This document shows, piece by piece, positions 35,109 through 50,466 of a DNA stretch of 64,000 nt. Each line of letters opens with the position of its first letter. The stretch's first letter is position 1. Position numbers and translations under genes: made by a program. The stretch is from Adiantum capillus-veneris. Taxonomy: Eukaryota; Streptophyta; Polypodiopsida; Polypodiales; Pteridaceae. The notes beneath the pieces were generated by a model. The model was not told where the DNA came from and made no database searches. It saw nothing but the letters and a program-made list of their open reading frames with translations. Where the stretch lies: positions 49,467,898-49,531,897 of the forward strand of contig CM043970.1 in the NCBI GenBank assembly GCA_014529385.2. The letters are read 5' to 3'.

Positions 35109-36640
35109 TGTAACATTTAATGCACTAGTAACTTGTGTGTAGTGAAAAAAATGATAACATAGTGAGCATTTCATTAAGAATAAGTTCCTAATGAGCATAG
35201 AGAGAGTACTTAGTTTGAGAAAGCAACATAGCAATTTACACCTAGCTAATTTGGCATTGACAACACTTGAAAAGAGAGAGAAATAGAACAATTGATAACA
35301 ATTGAGGATCGGATTTACATGGAGCCGGTCCCCCCTCCATAAAGGATTTGTATTATAGCTTGTCCCATCAAAGGAGACTTTTGTACAATACAATTCTTGT
35401 GCTCCTGACAAAACTTGTTGGTGCAATGAAGATGGAAGCTTCATGCACCAAATTATGCTTGAAAAATACACCTAGTGTCCCTAGCCTCAGTCCCAAGACC
35501 TCACACACCTTCAAAACTGGTGAGAGCTAGCAGGGGAATGAGGATAGATTGAGAGGAAGAAGAGGTATCTTACGAGAAAGAAGTATTCTCCTCACATAAT
35601 CACTCTAATAGCATAGCTTAGCTTAGTAATTAGCATGGTAGAGGAGATGAGCATTCCATTGAAGCTTGGCTCTTGGTTGGATTTTCATTCCATAGCCAAG
35701 AGTTGTTGGTGTAGGCCTCTACTTCTCAATGCTTAGAGAAGAGATGGAGTTCTTCTTGTACACATGAGTTGTGTGTGTGTGTGTGGCAATGTGTTAGAGA
35801 AAAATGCAGCCATCTCTCTTATGTTGGTCGACCCCTCTTGCTAATTGCTCATAGTGGCCTCCCATTGGCTCCTATAAAGCTTAGCCAATCACAAATTAGA
35901 AGCATAGTTGATAGCCTTTTGACAAGTGTCCCCCTTTCCCCTTTTGTGAGAGCTTAAGGGGTAATTAAATAATTCAACTAAACTTTCATTGGACCTCTTA
36001 GTCTTCTGGCCAATAGGAATCAGGCAAGTCATTGGGCTACTGAATGCTCATTGGACCCCTTGGTAGACCGTCGAATAGTCTTCTAGGGAGCTTAAATTCT
36101 ATTGATTCTTTTATCAAGCATTTTTAAATTGATAAGACCAAATTTACTCTAGCCTAATTCTAATTGGTCCACCTCTATGGCTATCCAATAGGGTTTGAGG
36201 GGAGACCGGGGGCAATTGACCTAAGAGCCTGACATGTGTCCAATATTCCCTTTGTCTAAAGGGGGAGTCTTGGAGTGTGTGTGTGTGTGTGTGTGTGTTT
36301 CTCTCTCATTTCCTACAATAAGGGCTCGCCCCCTCCTTCCTAGGGATGTGGGAAGACTTGTTACTCTTCCCATGACCATCCAATGTTTCCCCTACTACTT
36401 TGGCCTTTGGACAATACAATTAAAATTAGGAACTTTAGCCTATGGAAGTCTTAATGGGGTTGAGCCTTAGGTCTTTTAAGACCCATTGAAGCACATTTCT
36501 CTTTTGCAGATTGTCCCCCTTTGGATCCCTATTTTCTCTCCTTTGGATCCCTGACAGAGACCGGTCCGGCAGCCTTACCAATATTCTAGCTTTTACTCCC
36601 CTGGTACTTCCCCAAATCAAATGATCAGCTTAACATGAGA
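35109..36640 (-). repeat. Gypsy 5' LTR and flank (outer boundary uncertain)
   Basis: LTR sequence begins TGTAACATTTAATGC beside the PBS. No second copy was found to fix its length, so the right limit is only the end of the gene-free stretch. It contains a short (GT)n at 36275-36298. ORFs here have no recognisable similarity. Confidence 0.4.
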
Positions 36641-39256
36641 AAATCATTTGGGAGTATCAGATATTATTTTTTATGATAGTGTGTGTTCACAACAATGCTT
36701 TGGCCAATATTTTGGTGAGCCAAATGTCATTTTTTGGCTCTTTGAGCTCATAAGCAGCCATATGGCATCATCTAAATGCACGGGCAACGTAATGAAAAGT
36801 AGTGCATTGGAAAGGGTGAAAGGGGAACACACCCAAAATCCAAACAAACTGCCTCTCTATAGCCCAAGATAATCATTGCACCCCAATCCACTAGAGTTAA
36901 CCTACAAAACTCAACAACTTTGCCTACAGACCATCGTCTGCACACAAGCTTTGCACCAACAATTGATAGTAGACGACACCAAATTTTTTGATCTACAGCT
37001 TCTACTTAACACAACCGTTCTCTCTTTCTCTCTCACACTCACACCACAGGGTTGGGAAGGCACACACTCCTCAAATCGGAACCATACTGTGAGGATAGAG
37101 CAAACACAAGAAGGGGGAAAAGGGAAAGAGGCGACATTGATATTCGGTAAAGGTTTGCTTCAGTTACAGCTAAAAACCATCTACAACCAACCCTGAAACC
37201 TTTGCTACAATCCGGATTGACACAACTGCATCGAGCAACCAAAAAAAGTTGGGGTGATTGATGGCTCCACTGCCATATGGCTCCCTTTGCTAAGATCAAC
37301 AAGAAAAAATTCTGATGTTGGTGCCTTCGTTGGTGCCAAATCAATCCAAACTCCTTTCCTCTGACTCGTCTCAATAGCTCTTCCTTTTTCGTCTTGGGCT
37401 CCCCACCAAGAAACTCCCCTCGGACTCCTTCCTGAGCTCCTTCCCAAAAAGACAATCCTCGCACTTGCCTCTATATTGTCAAAGGCTCTCGAATTCCCTT
37501 AGTTTCTCTTCGGAGATCTCCTCTGCCTCCAACCCCGGGTTCTCCTTTTTCACGCTATCTCCCTCTCCTCCTTAAAAAAGCCGAGCCCCTTTCTTAAAAT
37601 AGCCAAAGTAAAAAAAAACTTAGCAATGACGGTGTCATCGTTGCATACAACGAGCCGCTTACTGGGGTGCACAGAAACCGGAGGGACTTGGGCCGATTGT
37701 GATCGCCAGCAACTGTTGGTCACTTCTTGTTTCATGGTAGATTTTCCCATTCTCTCCTCCTCTGCACTCTGTTGACCCACCATTCCCCACGTTTTTTCTT
37801 TCTCCCTTTACCTCCCATAGAGGCTTCGGGCAACCGGTTCCCCTTAGCTTCAAAAGAATTCCCTTTGTTCTTATGTTCCAACTCAACCCTTGTTTGCTTT
37901 TTAACATCCACCCCAACAAATGGATTTTCTGGGCATGAGCTCCACGCCGTCGGTGCTCCCTCGTGCTGAATTTTTCAAACACCCATCTTTTCAATGCATT
38001 GAAACTCCGTCCTGCCGGTTCAAAATCATAAGAAATTTTCCGCACTCCAACCTTTTCAAGCCCGTCAACTGAGACCGCCAAAAATCCAAAAAAATATATG
38101 TGATCGCCCCTCATTCACCTTGGTGTATTTGGCCGCCTGCGATTTTGATTTGCAATCTGTGATTTCTACTGACTCCACATAGTGCATGCTACCTTCCCAA
38201 ACCTAGTCGAGGCCAAAAAAACACATGATGTCACGTCTTTTAATGCAAACAACTCCGCACACACCCGTTCCCCAACAAATTTTCAACTGGTCATAACTTT
38301 CCCATCCGGACTCTGATTGGCAAACCGAAAAGACCATGCGCACTTCATAATTTGAGCACTTCACATATATCCACTTACATCAACTCTAGTCACCTGTCAT
38401 CACTTGCCCTATCCATCCCAGATCTACAATGCACTTCATCTTCAAACTTCAATGTCTTGGGCTCTCTAGTTTTGTTTGATGACATGTCTGTGCATGCTCT
38501 TTCAGCACTTCAAGCTCTACATTTCCAAGCCAAAAACCAGCACTTTGGACATCCTTCACCTGCCACCCTGTCAAGCCCTTCTTGGAGCCCTTTTGGCTTA
38601 AAAAACCACATGAGGCATACATCTTTGCTATCACTTGCCTTCCCACGCCTTCCATACCTGCTTTAGCATCTTGCCACGCATTTGTTAGCATTCATACCAT
38701 AGCTTGTGCCCTCTGGTAGGGTTGATACACTTTGGTTGCACCATCATTGCTCAACCCCTTTGTTGAACATTCATGTTCAACCAAAAGACAACTTTATTCT
38801 TCTACCAACTGCAAGAACTAGCAAACACTATCCAAAATTGTGAGCAAACCACAAAAAAACTACCATATGTACACTGCTGCCAAGCCTCAAGTGGGTTGTC
38901 CAACCCCCTGCATCACATAGCTTCTACCTGGATCAAAAACCTTGCAATGAATTCCTCCATCCACTTATAGCACCTTCCAATAGTGTTTCACCCATGTCCG
39001 CATCCATCCATGCACACAATATGCCCAAAGCACTTTAACATCTCTTCGCACATTTACCTGCCTTGGTTGGTTGGTTACTTGGCCCTGCAAACATATTATC
39101 AAAACCAACCAAATCCATATGGCCCTGCAATCACATCATTTGCACCGACCAACACTTCTGACCCTCCCTCTTAACCATGTAAAGTAGAGTTCCTCTCAAT
39201 GGAACTCTGTATCTAGCAGATAACATACCTCACTGATGCACTTACAAGTATACATT
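36641..39256. other. Gene-free stretch with a dispersed repeat (38.2-39.0 kb)
   Basis: No supported ORF. The segment 38280-38650 shares phrases with 61110-61460 in the same orientation (attggcaaaccga(a/g)aagac, cttttggc(c/t)taaaaaacc). The segment 38730-38960 shares gcattcatgctcaacca-type phrases with 45350-45420. It is a dispersed repeat, probably an LTR or leader of another gypsy family. Confidence 0.5.
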
Positions 39257-39820
39257 TCAACCATGTATTGCATGCCTCTTTTGATAGCTTGGACCCACTC
39301 TCGGCATCTCTTTCATTCTCCATAGAACATGCCTGCTGCAAAAATTCTCCACCATCTTTGAATCTATGCTCTCCTCTTCACCAACTATGCCCTTGATACT
39401 AGCATTATCAATCTCTTTTTCTTCAACTACTAGCTCCTCAAGGTTGATGTGCTCCACCTGCCTGTCATCTTCAACTACCTCTTCTTCAACCACCTCTTCT
39501 GCCTGCATCATGCTCTGCCAAAGTAGAGAGAAACTCTCCCCACACTGCATCATCTCGGTCCTCATCCGTAGGCACGGCCACCTCACCCCTTTTGGCAAAA
39601 TCTTGCACCATTTCTACCTGCATATCCTCATAGGTGGACATAGACACCTCCACTTGATCCTCACCAGGCATACCGGCATGCACTGCTCCATGTTCTTCAT
39701 ATATACCCACTGTATCTCCATGCACATGCAAAATATCAAACTCTTTATACATGGACTGGGTTGACTCTGTTTCCCAGCTTGTATTTGCATTTTTGGAGCT
39801 GCACTCGCTTGGCTCAATCT
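39257..39820 (-). pseudogene. Ty3/gypsy acidic protease-RT linker fragment
   Basis: Minus ORFs 39486-39752 and 39257-39598 join by a frameshift near 39500 into an acidic run: STYEDMQVEMVQDFAK, DDAVWGEFLSTL, then EEVVEEEVVEDDRQVEHINL. The motif DAVWGEFLSTL parallels DEVWSEFLSCLL in the acidic tail of the protease ORF at 63168-63980, in the same acidic context. I infer a short relic of the same gypsy family; no catalytic domain is included. Confidence 0.5.
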
Positions 39821-40012
39821 TGTCAGGACAAGGGTCATGGACCTAAGGGGCACGACTCAAACCTAAGTACTAGGGTGGTCACGGACGACGGCCAAGCGAC
39901 CGGGCTAGACAGTGTGGACAGGGGATCCGTCTAGGGCAAGAGCCTAGGAGCTCGCTTATATAATGGGAGGTTGGGAGGAGGATCCTAAGGTCTAGCATCC
40001 CTAGTTCTTACA
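39821..40012 (+). repeat. Short LTR (192 bp) with adjacent PBS
   Basis: TGTCAGGACAAGG...CTAGTTCTTACA begins TG and ends CA. It contains a TATA box (cttatataatggg near 39956) and is followed at 40015 by tggtattagattc, a tRNA-Met-like PBS. The second copy is not in the window, so it may be a 5' LTR of a truncated element. Sequence 40013-40500 shows no coherent coding. Confidence 0.5.
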
Positions 40013-41213
40013 CTGGTATTAGATTCATAGATAACTTGGAAAATGGTGTGCTTCTCTTTCTTGGCATGTTGCATTTTGCATGTCGTGAGGCTTTTCTCTT
40101 GCCAAGCGGGGAAAGAAGCCGAGTAACAACCACCGCGTGTGCAGGGCCTCTTGAGGCAAGGAGGGATGAGACATTGACCTCAAGCAAACGAAGCTTTGAA
40201 GGGTTTGAAAGGTGCACGCAGACCTGTCCCACAATTCCCGTCATCACTGGAGCAAACTGTGGGAAGCACTGGGTGCGCCCCCATCCCCTTGTAGAGCTCA
40301 CGCGACAGTCTCAAACCCCATATCCGACTGTCTGTGTGAAGATTTCACACCAATAACAAAAAAAACAAACCCTAAGGCCTTTGGCCTTGGGCAGTCTCAA
40401 ATTTGTTTCCCTGCAAGGGTGCATGCCCACCCGGCACACATCCGTACTCGGTTGTCAACAAAGGCGAGCCCTAGTCTCGTCCACAAGGGCCGGGACATCA
40501 TTTGACAGGCAGTCAGCTTACTGCAGATTCTCTTAAAGTGCAAAAATTGTAGCACTATGTCAAGGATAGCTTACAATAATGACTTTGAAATTTTCAACCC
40601 AGTATCCGTCATCACTTGTTGCTTTGGAAAACCAAGTCGACTGCGACATAATTATGCAGTATAATCGAACAGGTGGAATTGCGGGTTGACAAAGTTTTGA
40701 CGAACAATGTCACTAGCACGGCTAATTGTCATCGTTTGTGGTGCATACTACGACTTCAAATCAAGGTATTCTTCTTTATCTTTCTTACACTGCACGGTGT
40801 TGCCATGGATTCAGATATCTATATGACCTTTGATTTCAAGCATCATACACCAATCCTTCCCATGATGGCTCGCAGTCGGATACTCTCACGGAGGGTGCCT
40901 GTGACGCTGCGGGAGGTGATGATGCATCTCAGTAATGGAAACAAATTTTGCATCCCTAAATGAAAGTCACAATGTGGGAAATATTGTGAGAATTTGTCCA
41001 AAACTTCTTGTGACATGCCAGTCCAGATCAGCTCTTGTGCTGCTACATGCTTATTTAGGGACGTCGTATGCAGCCCTCCTTGATGGCTTTGGCAGAAGAG
41101 AGAGAGAGACATCGTACGCAGCCCTCCTTCATGACGGCTTTGGCTGAAGACGACCCTACACCTTGTTCTCAGGATTTGGGGTGGTTTTTTAGAGCCCTCC
41201 TTGACGGCTTTCT

Positions 41214-41264
<51 letters not shown>

Positions 41265-42600
41265 GCTTTGCCTCTTGATTATGACGCTAATCTATCTATC
41301 TTTTCAATGCTGATTGAAGTGCATAGGAGTTTAGGCTTGAATGCGTTTGTGAGCGTAACACCGCTGTTAATTATTGGTCAGTTAGAATAACTGTACATGT
41401 GAGCTTGCAATTTTGATGCCTTAATTTTCCAATTCCAAGATATATATGAAAATCGTTGCTGGCATGTTTTTCTAAAAGATTAGGTGCTACAACATTGTGG
41501 ATAGTCGCAATGTTAGTATGCACTGCAATATTACTATTGTTGGCCCACATGATATCTTCATGGACAACTATTATAGTATCATCAAAACAATATCGTCCAA
41601 TATCATAGATAGCCAATCCTCCAAAAGTCTAGCATTGACAATGCTCTCATTGAAATTTCTTGCTCAGTGCCATCATGAGGGAGTAATGTGGCGCGATATC
41701 AAAATCATCAATGCTTGATACAATGCTTGTGGTTTGCATACTTTCAAGTGAACCTTCTATCAATGTTACATGAGGAGCTACTACTATTAATTGCTTACCC
41801 ATATTGCAATTTTGAAAGTCGCTGTTGAAATTTGTATCTTTTGCAGCATCAGTTATACGAAGAGAGAGAATTGATTATCTACTTTTGTAGGCATGATATT
41901 GTTAGGTGAGAAGGATGGCATGACATGATATAAAGAAGGGTCTTGTGTGAGATTAGATAATGCAAGGTTATAACCATGCGCTATTGTTGGTGGACTTGCA
42001 ATTTGAAGAAGGTGATCATGTCAATCTATTGAGAATTGACCATTGCGCCCTGTTGTTGGTTCTTTAGCTTCTTGGTTGTGACATAGCGATGAGGTTCTAT
42101 TGTAGGTGTGTGGCATTGCAAGCGAGGTTAGAGGCCTGTTTTAAGATTATTGAGGTAACGAAAGGAGGACATGTTGAGTTCATGTCTTCTAGGTTCTTTA
42201 CAAAGAATCTTTTTCTTGGATGCTTAATAAATTCATTTTTCCTTTTAGGATTTTTTGATGGATATAATTGGAGATCATCTATAATATACGCTCTTATTAT
42301 GTGGGCACAACATAAAGATACATTTAATACAAAACATCATCCAATTTATTCTAAGTTATTGAACTCGAATTTACTTTTTGTGTCTTAGAAGATGAGAAGC
42401 TTATGGAAAATTTTAAGCCAATCTTTATTACTTCACAGGGCTTCATAAGATCAAAATCAATATGTACATGACTCCTTAATAGCCATTAGTTGATTATTTA
42501 ATATAGCCATCAGTTGGTTAATGGAGCGCATTCAAATTTTAGGGCCTCATACAAAACATGATATACGTGCAGTCTTGCTTCTTGCAAACAACCTTAAAAA
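40013..42600. other. Gene-free stretch with simple repeats
   Basis: No supported gene. The phrase cagccctcctt(g/c)atg...ggcttt recurs three times at about 41069, 41117 and 41191. It precedes a CG-rich run and a (GA)n array at 41223-41261. ORFs of 60-106 codons lack recognisable motifs. Confidence 0.5.
41223..41261. repeat. (GA)n microsatellite
   Basis: About 39 bp of GA preceded by ctcgcgcgcgcg. Confidence 0.95.
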
Positions 42601-42623
42601 CCTTCATTTGCCTGCGGAAGGGG

Positions 42624-42624
<1 letters not shown>

Positions 42625-42663
<39 letters not shown>

Positions 42664-42760
42664 TACAATGTTTGCGACAAGCATACCATTTTTTGAGCTT
42701 TACGAGTGACTCTTGTCGCAAACATTGTAGTTTCTCTCTCCCTCTCTCTCTCTCCCCAAT
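42625..42760. repeat. Foldback: (GA)n arm, unique 21-bp arm, loop, mirror arm, (CT)n
   Basis: aactacaatgtttgcgacaag at 42661-42681 is exactly complementary to cttgtcgcaaacattgtagtt at 42712-42732. Pairing extends through GA/CT runs on both sides, giving at least 29 bp of perfect stem with a 30-nt loop. It could be a small foldback element or a hairpin RNA precursor. Confidence 0.85.
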
Positions 42761-43339
42761 TTTGTTTCCAAAAATATTTAAAAATGGTGCTCTATTTTGA
42801 AAAGCACAAAATGAAAATCTTGCAAATATAATGCACTCTCTCAAGACTTTTGGAAACTTATGCATGTTTTTTGGTGTGTAAGGTATGAGTAATAGATATT
42901 TTTTTGGTTAGCTTTTTTGTGTCATTAGAAAAGGCTCCAAATTTAAAGTCAAAAAGCTTGCAAAAATGGTTCTCATTGCAAAAGCTCAAAATCAAAAGCT
43001 CGCAAAAAAAACACATTCCGATCTATATAAACTAAACTACAATGTTGAAGAGGCATGACCGCTATCCATATATTTGTAAATATGGCAGGAGACTATACTT
43101 AACTAACTATTAGTCTTGTTGGTACCTGACTAATAGTTCCACTTGGATACTCATCTCCCACTTTCTATGTTACACTCTTCGTTCATCTTGTTTTTTGATT
43201 ATTACCACTTTGTATTACATGTACACCACCACTGTCCCTTTAACAATTTTTACGACAGTTTCATTGATACAACCCTTAAAACATCACCACCAAAATCCTT
43301 TTTCAAATAAGGTCTAATGAAAATAGTCTTGTTTTTTAA

Positions 43340-44693
43340 CACTAGGTTGGTAATGGGACACTTTTATGTCCTGTTAAGTGACCATTTTCCTTGAATTATA
43401 TCAAGAATTTCAAAATGGATTTTGAGGTTCTATCTATCTAGAAAGTTGTCTCATGAGCTGAAAAAAACTTGACATTTTTTTGGAATATCAATTCCATCTT
43501 TAACCTTGTCCTTGCACAACATTTCACAACCTAAACTGTGTGAAAAAACGGGTCCTGTTTTTGGCTTTTTTTCAACTTTTTGCAACTATACCACTCTAGA
43601 ATTCATGTTTGTGAGGTCTATAATGCTAGAGAACTATCTTTAGTAGTCCTCAACATGTCTTGATGCTTCTAGGGATAAATAAATGTTAAGTTGTAAGTTA
43701 TGGCCAAATTACAAAAATTGTCAAATCCTGTTTTTTAGCCAATTTGAGCTCTTCTATGATTTTTTTGGTGACTTTCATGATATCCAAATGCAGTTTTGAT
43801 TTTCTATGTCGCATATTGTAACATAAAGCTAATATTCCCTGAGTTTTGGGGCACCTAATACCCTATTTTGCATAGTACACAACAATGGTTGATTTTTTCA
43901 ATTATAGAAGAAAACGAAACATTCTAGTATGTCAAGTATAGCTTTTTCAATATTTCTAGTTTCTTATGACAACTATATGCATTTTGTAGGTAGTAACCAT
44001 ATCTAGTGATAAGGATCAAATTTGGCTAGATATTGAATAGTTTCTATGGGATTCTACAACTCATAATGTTGAACCCAGTTTTTTCATGTTTGTTGTATTT
44101 AGCACTTCATCTTTGTCCCCAGGATTCCCCTTGGTAAGAGATGTATTATTATTTTGACATGTTCCATGGATCCTTATGAACCTAAAGGACAACAGGGAAC
44201 TAAGAAAACATGCATATACTATTTGTATTGAGCGTGGCTATAGAAACTTTGATGATAGGTTTGCAGATTGGTAAAAATTCAACTTTTTTGTACCTATTTC
44301 TTTTGGAAAAACAAAAAATAGTGAGTGAGAAGCACTCATATGTTCTGATCACCAACCCATTGAAGTTAACTAGGGAATTTATCTCAAGTCCTACAAAAAT
44401 CCCTAATCTTATTTTTATGCAACAAAACATAAGAAATGACTGTTTTGATGAAAATGTAGTGGTCCATCAACTTTGGAGGCTTGGTGTGACCAAAAGATGA
44501 GAAATTTTACAAGTTTCTTATTTTTTCCATGTGTAGTAGGCCTTGAACTATAACCTCATGAAAGGATTCTACAAAATGAGTGCATCTACTATGGTTTTGG
44601 AGGTTTTTTTCAAAACCCTGAAAGGACACTTTCAGGTTTTTTTCAAAACCCTAAAAGGACACTTTTATGTCCTGTTAGGTTACCAACCTAGTG
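43340..44693. mobile_element. Non-autonomous DNA transposon-like element with TTAA flanks
   Basis: Ends are CACTAGGTTGGTAA (43340-43353) and its exact complement TTACCAACCTAGTG (44680-44693), each flanked by TTAA (43336-43339 and 44694-44697). Both ends also carry the subterminal phrase gacacttttatgtcctgtta in direct orientation. TTAA duplication is the piggyBac hallmark; the CACTA start would instead suggest CACTA elements, but no 3-bp duplication fits. The interior (1.35 kb) has no transposase, and the ORF at 44210 is unremarkable. Confidence 0.65.
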
Positions 44694-44697
44694 TTAA

Positions 44698-47600
44698 CAA
44701 TAAGAATTATCCATAGTCATAAGTTTGCTGATACTCGTTGAATTTTCTTTGTCTAACCAATAGAGCCTTTAGAAAAAATTTCTTATTCTTTAACCATGAA
44801 TCCAACAAAGCTTATTCTTTAACCATGAATCCAACAAAGCTTCCCCTTTTGCTAATCAATAGTGGAACTCATTGCAAAATACAGTTGCTGCTAATAACTA
44901 GAGCTTATTCTATGCTATCTCTTGCTAATTCTGGGATCCTCTTGCTAGCCACAAGATTAATTGGGAAGAAGATTCCCTATTAGTAACTCTATTCTCAATG
45001 ATTTCCTCTCAATGAAAACTAAAATATCTCCTAACTAACATGCGGGAGATGCATATATTTTGCAAAAATTTTATAGAATAGTACTTTTTTGCCCTCCTCT
45101 TGGAGTTAAGTGAAGTCACTCACCCACTTTCCTTTTCACCACTCACCACATGGCCTTCATTACCCAACTAACCTTGCATGGTTTAAGAGGCTTTTCACAT
45201 CAAAAAGCTTCTTTAAAGCATCAAATCCCTACCTTGGTCCACATTGCTCCATAAGTCATAAACACCACAAACTCTTTTTTATGCATTGGGTCTTGACACA
45301 TGTTCTGACATTCTGTCACCCATCTGTAAGAACCTTTGACAATGCTTTCCATGGTGCACCATCATGGCCCACCCCCTTGTTGAGCATTCATGCTCAACCA
45401 CAAGCATGTTTATTGACACATCTATTTTCCAAGCTACAAAATCCCTACTGACAAAGCAAAAAGAAAGCAATCGTATGTACAAAGTTTTATTCAAAGCACC
45501 AAAAGATTGCAGCTACGTGGATTTCACACACCCTCACGTCACTTGCTTGAATCCACCTGGATTAAAAAACGAACTTCTCTACCTCCCTTAGACAAGAGAG
45601 ACCTCCTCCTGGATCAAATTCATAGCTCAAATTGTAGATATCCATCTAGAACACTCTCATGCACTAGCCCTTTTGAGCATCAACTGGCATTCTCTAGATA
45701 CCTTCAATAATAGCATTGGCTTGCACAACAATCTCTTGAGCACACATACCTGCTCTTTTCTTCAAACCAAAGATTGGGACAATTTTCTCTATCTTTACGT
45801 CCATGTCTATTGTGGCTGGAAGTTGATTGCTAGAACAATCTTGCATTCGACAAGAGACAAGCAAGCCCTCACATAACCTATATCTTGGATAAAACTTTAT
45901 CAACCAGTACCTGTGCCATCCACATCTAACATTGGGTCATCAAAACCCCAATCAACTTTGTCATCAAGACCTGCACGACCAAAAGAGTCTACACATGGCT
46001 TCTCAACATCAATATAAGTTTATGACACCTGTTGTGACTTGAAATTACACCACCAAATGTCAAAAAGAGCCTTGTATAGCACAAGTCTTGCCACAAAACG
46101 TACCATAAGATCTCCAAGAGCATAGCTAAAACCATCTCTAGCTAGTAAACTAAGCTACTCATTCACAATAAGAGCTTTATCTGTATCCATAACTTCATGA
46201 GAGCATTCCAAAGATACTTATACTTGCTCATGTTCTAGATCTATAATAACTCATTGCACACCCTCTAGCATCTCACGCATATTCCCTATATCTTTATCAA
46301 CATGCATAAGATCATATAACGGAGAGGTCACCTAATAAAAATGTAACCTATCATGTCAGTTCAACAGAAGGGTATTTAAAGTTCTTGAAACTTACAGAAA
46401 TATATATATAGAAGGCCATTATTGTTTCCAATTTGAAAAAACTTACATACCTTAAAAGAAAAGGGTACATTATATTCTTAACAAAATTCACAGATAAGGG
46501 GTTTTATAAACATGTCTTGAACGCACGTGATATGATAGTTTTACACATAGTGAACCCCCCGAGGATCATATTCCTCATACCTTGAGTAGGAAGAGTCTTT
46601 CTTCCAAGTTGTGTCCATATCTAGAGAGCTACTATAGCTTGACTCATTCCTCTTTTGTTTCGAAAACTGGAAGTTCATCTATCTCTATTGCTTCAACTTT
46701 ATCTATAAGCTTCACTTTTTGATCACATGCATAAACCAAAGGATTCTAATTAACCATACCTGAGCTTGACAAAACATCCTTCATCTCATTTGCAGCCCAC
46801 TTGCATCTCTTCAACAATTGGAATCGCAGCATAGGCATAGGTATAACCCTATCTTTCTATAGCCAAAGTACTCTTGGCTCCTCTTGCATAGGTAAACTCT
46901 TTTCCATTGGCTTTGTCTTTCCTTCTACAAAAAAATTGTTGGATACTTATAAGACTTGTTAAGGTTACAAGTATTGTTAAAAAATTTTAACGAATGATTG
47001 TTTACACACGTAGAAAAATTATGTTTTGTTAATGAACAAGCTCATTTGGTACTAGATGTGATGGATTTTCACATTCTATAAGGGCTAAATATGTTAGCAC
47101 AGCTCTCTTGTGGGAAGTACTTAATTATTTCCTAGTGAGTTAGGCATAACATTAGCCATAATCATTGGTAAGTATGATCATGGATATGTAGGCTCGAATC
47201 TGTTTTTTGCTAGATACATGCACACTAGGTGTTATGGGCCCTAGAGTTTAGCAAAGGCTGATTTGGATTGGCATGCACATTCATGACATTAGCTTCTAAA
47301 TCATTTTGCATTATATGTGCAATATCTCTATGAGATTAATTGTGGATCTACCAATGACCAATAGAGGTCATGGCACGATTTGGTGGGTACTTGTAGATTA
47401 GTTCATTGAAGTTAACCAAAGCTGGTTGTTCCTAACAATGTTGATTAATCAGCAATGTTGTAAGGAATTATGATCTTTGTTTACTAGTCGTTTTGGAGGA
47501 TTGTCTGTAATAGTGGGGAAACACACCTCAATGTTGTTAGTCATCTAGAGAGAATAGGCAATGTTAATCTTGTGCTAAAGGATATTCTAAGCAATGTGTA

Positions 47601-48352
47601 CATTAATACCAAGCAAACCAATTGAAACTGGTTATCTTTCTAGTTGAAGTTTGCTTACCATGAGACAAAGCATGTTGCGACTAAGTTTAGCCTCTTCATG
47701 TTTAAATCGGGTTCTAACCCTTGAACACCGGATGTAATGGGGTTGTTTATTGTGATGAAGAATGATATTAATTCAAGGACTTATAATTTTTTGATGAGTT
47801 ACGTCAGCCTGTTACTTTCATGGAAACTGGAAAGAGGTACTCTTTTAGATACATCTTACTTGTGATAACTTGTTTAGCATACTCAAATGAATTTTGAGTG
47901 GAGTCTATACGTATGTTGGCGGATATGGGTCGGTTACACAAGACGGTTACAAAGGGACAACAATGTGGAAAATCAGGATGTTCTTCTTGATTTCATTGAA
48001 CCTCCTACTGAACCGTCTTTTGGTCAAATGGATAGTTGGATCCATGAAGGATGACACTAGTACTCTTTTATGAAGATATTACCAAAAACGATTCTCCAAA
48101 GGGGGGGGGGGGGGACTAGAGTAAGAGCAGGAAGGCCAAGGGCCAGGATGGACATGTGGTCAAGGTGTGCTATATTTTAGCAGGCTATGAGTCTATATAT
48201 AGTGATGTTGGATGGAGAGTTGCATGGTCCAATCCTTTGGTCTTAGATATCCATAGCAATGCCATTTTTGAAACAATATGTTTGAGAATTTTTCCTTTTC
48301 TAACCATGAAGACATATTTTTTAGGATTTAAACAAACTTCTAAGAAGTTTCG
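44698..48352. other. Gene-free stretch left of the RT element
   Basis: No supported gene. The segment 45350-45560 is related to 38730-38960 (dispersed repeat). Stretches near 46000-47000 and 47000-48100 show no recognisable motif. A 14-base poly-G tract lies at about 48101-48114. Confidence 0.5.
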
Positions 48353-50450
<2,098 letters not shown>

Positions 50451-50466
50451 CCACACACAATTGGTC

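Noticed and set aside
37039-38114. 141- and 151-codon minus ORFs as host genes
   Set aside because: No recognisable motif and competing ORFs on the other strand. The neighbouring repeat shared with 61 kb suggests transposon-derived sequence.
40008-40505. ORFs of 97-106 codons near 40 kb
   Set aside because: Several frames on both strands are open over the same bases. This is typical of GC-rich non-coding sequence just inside an LTR/PBS, and no domain is seen.
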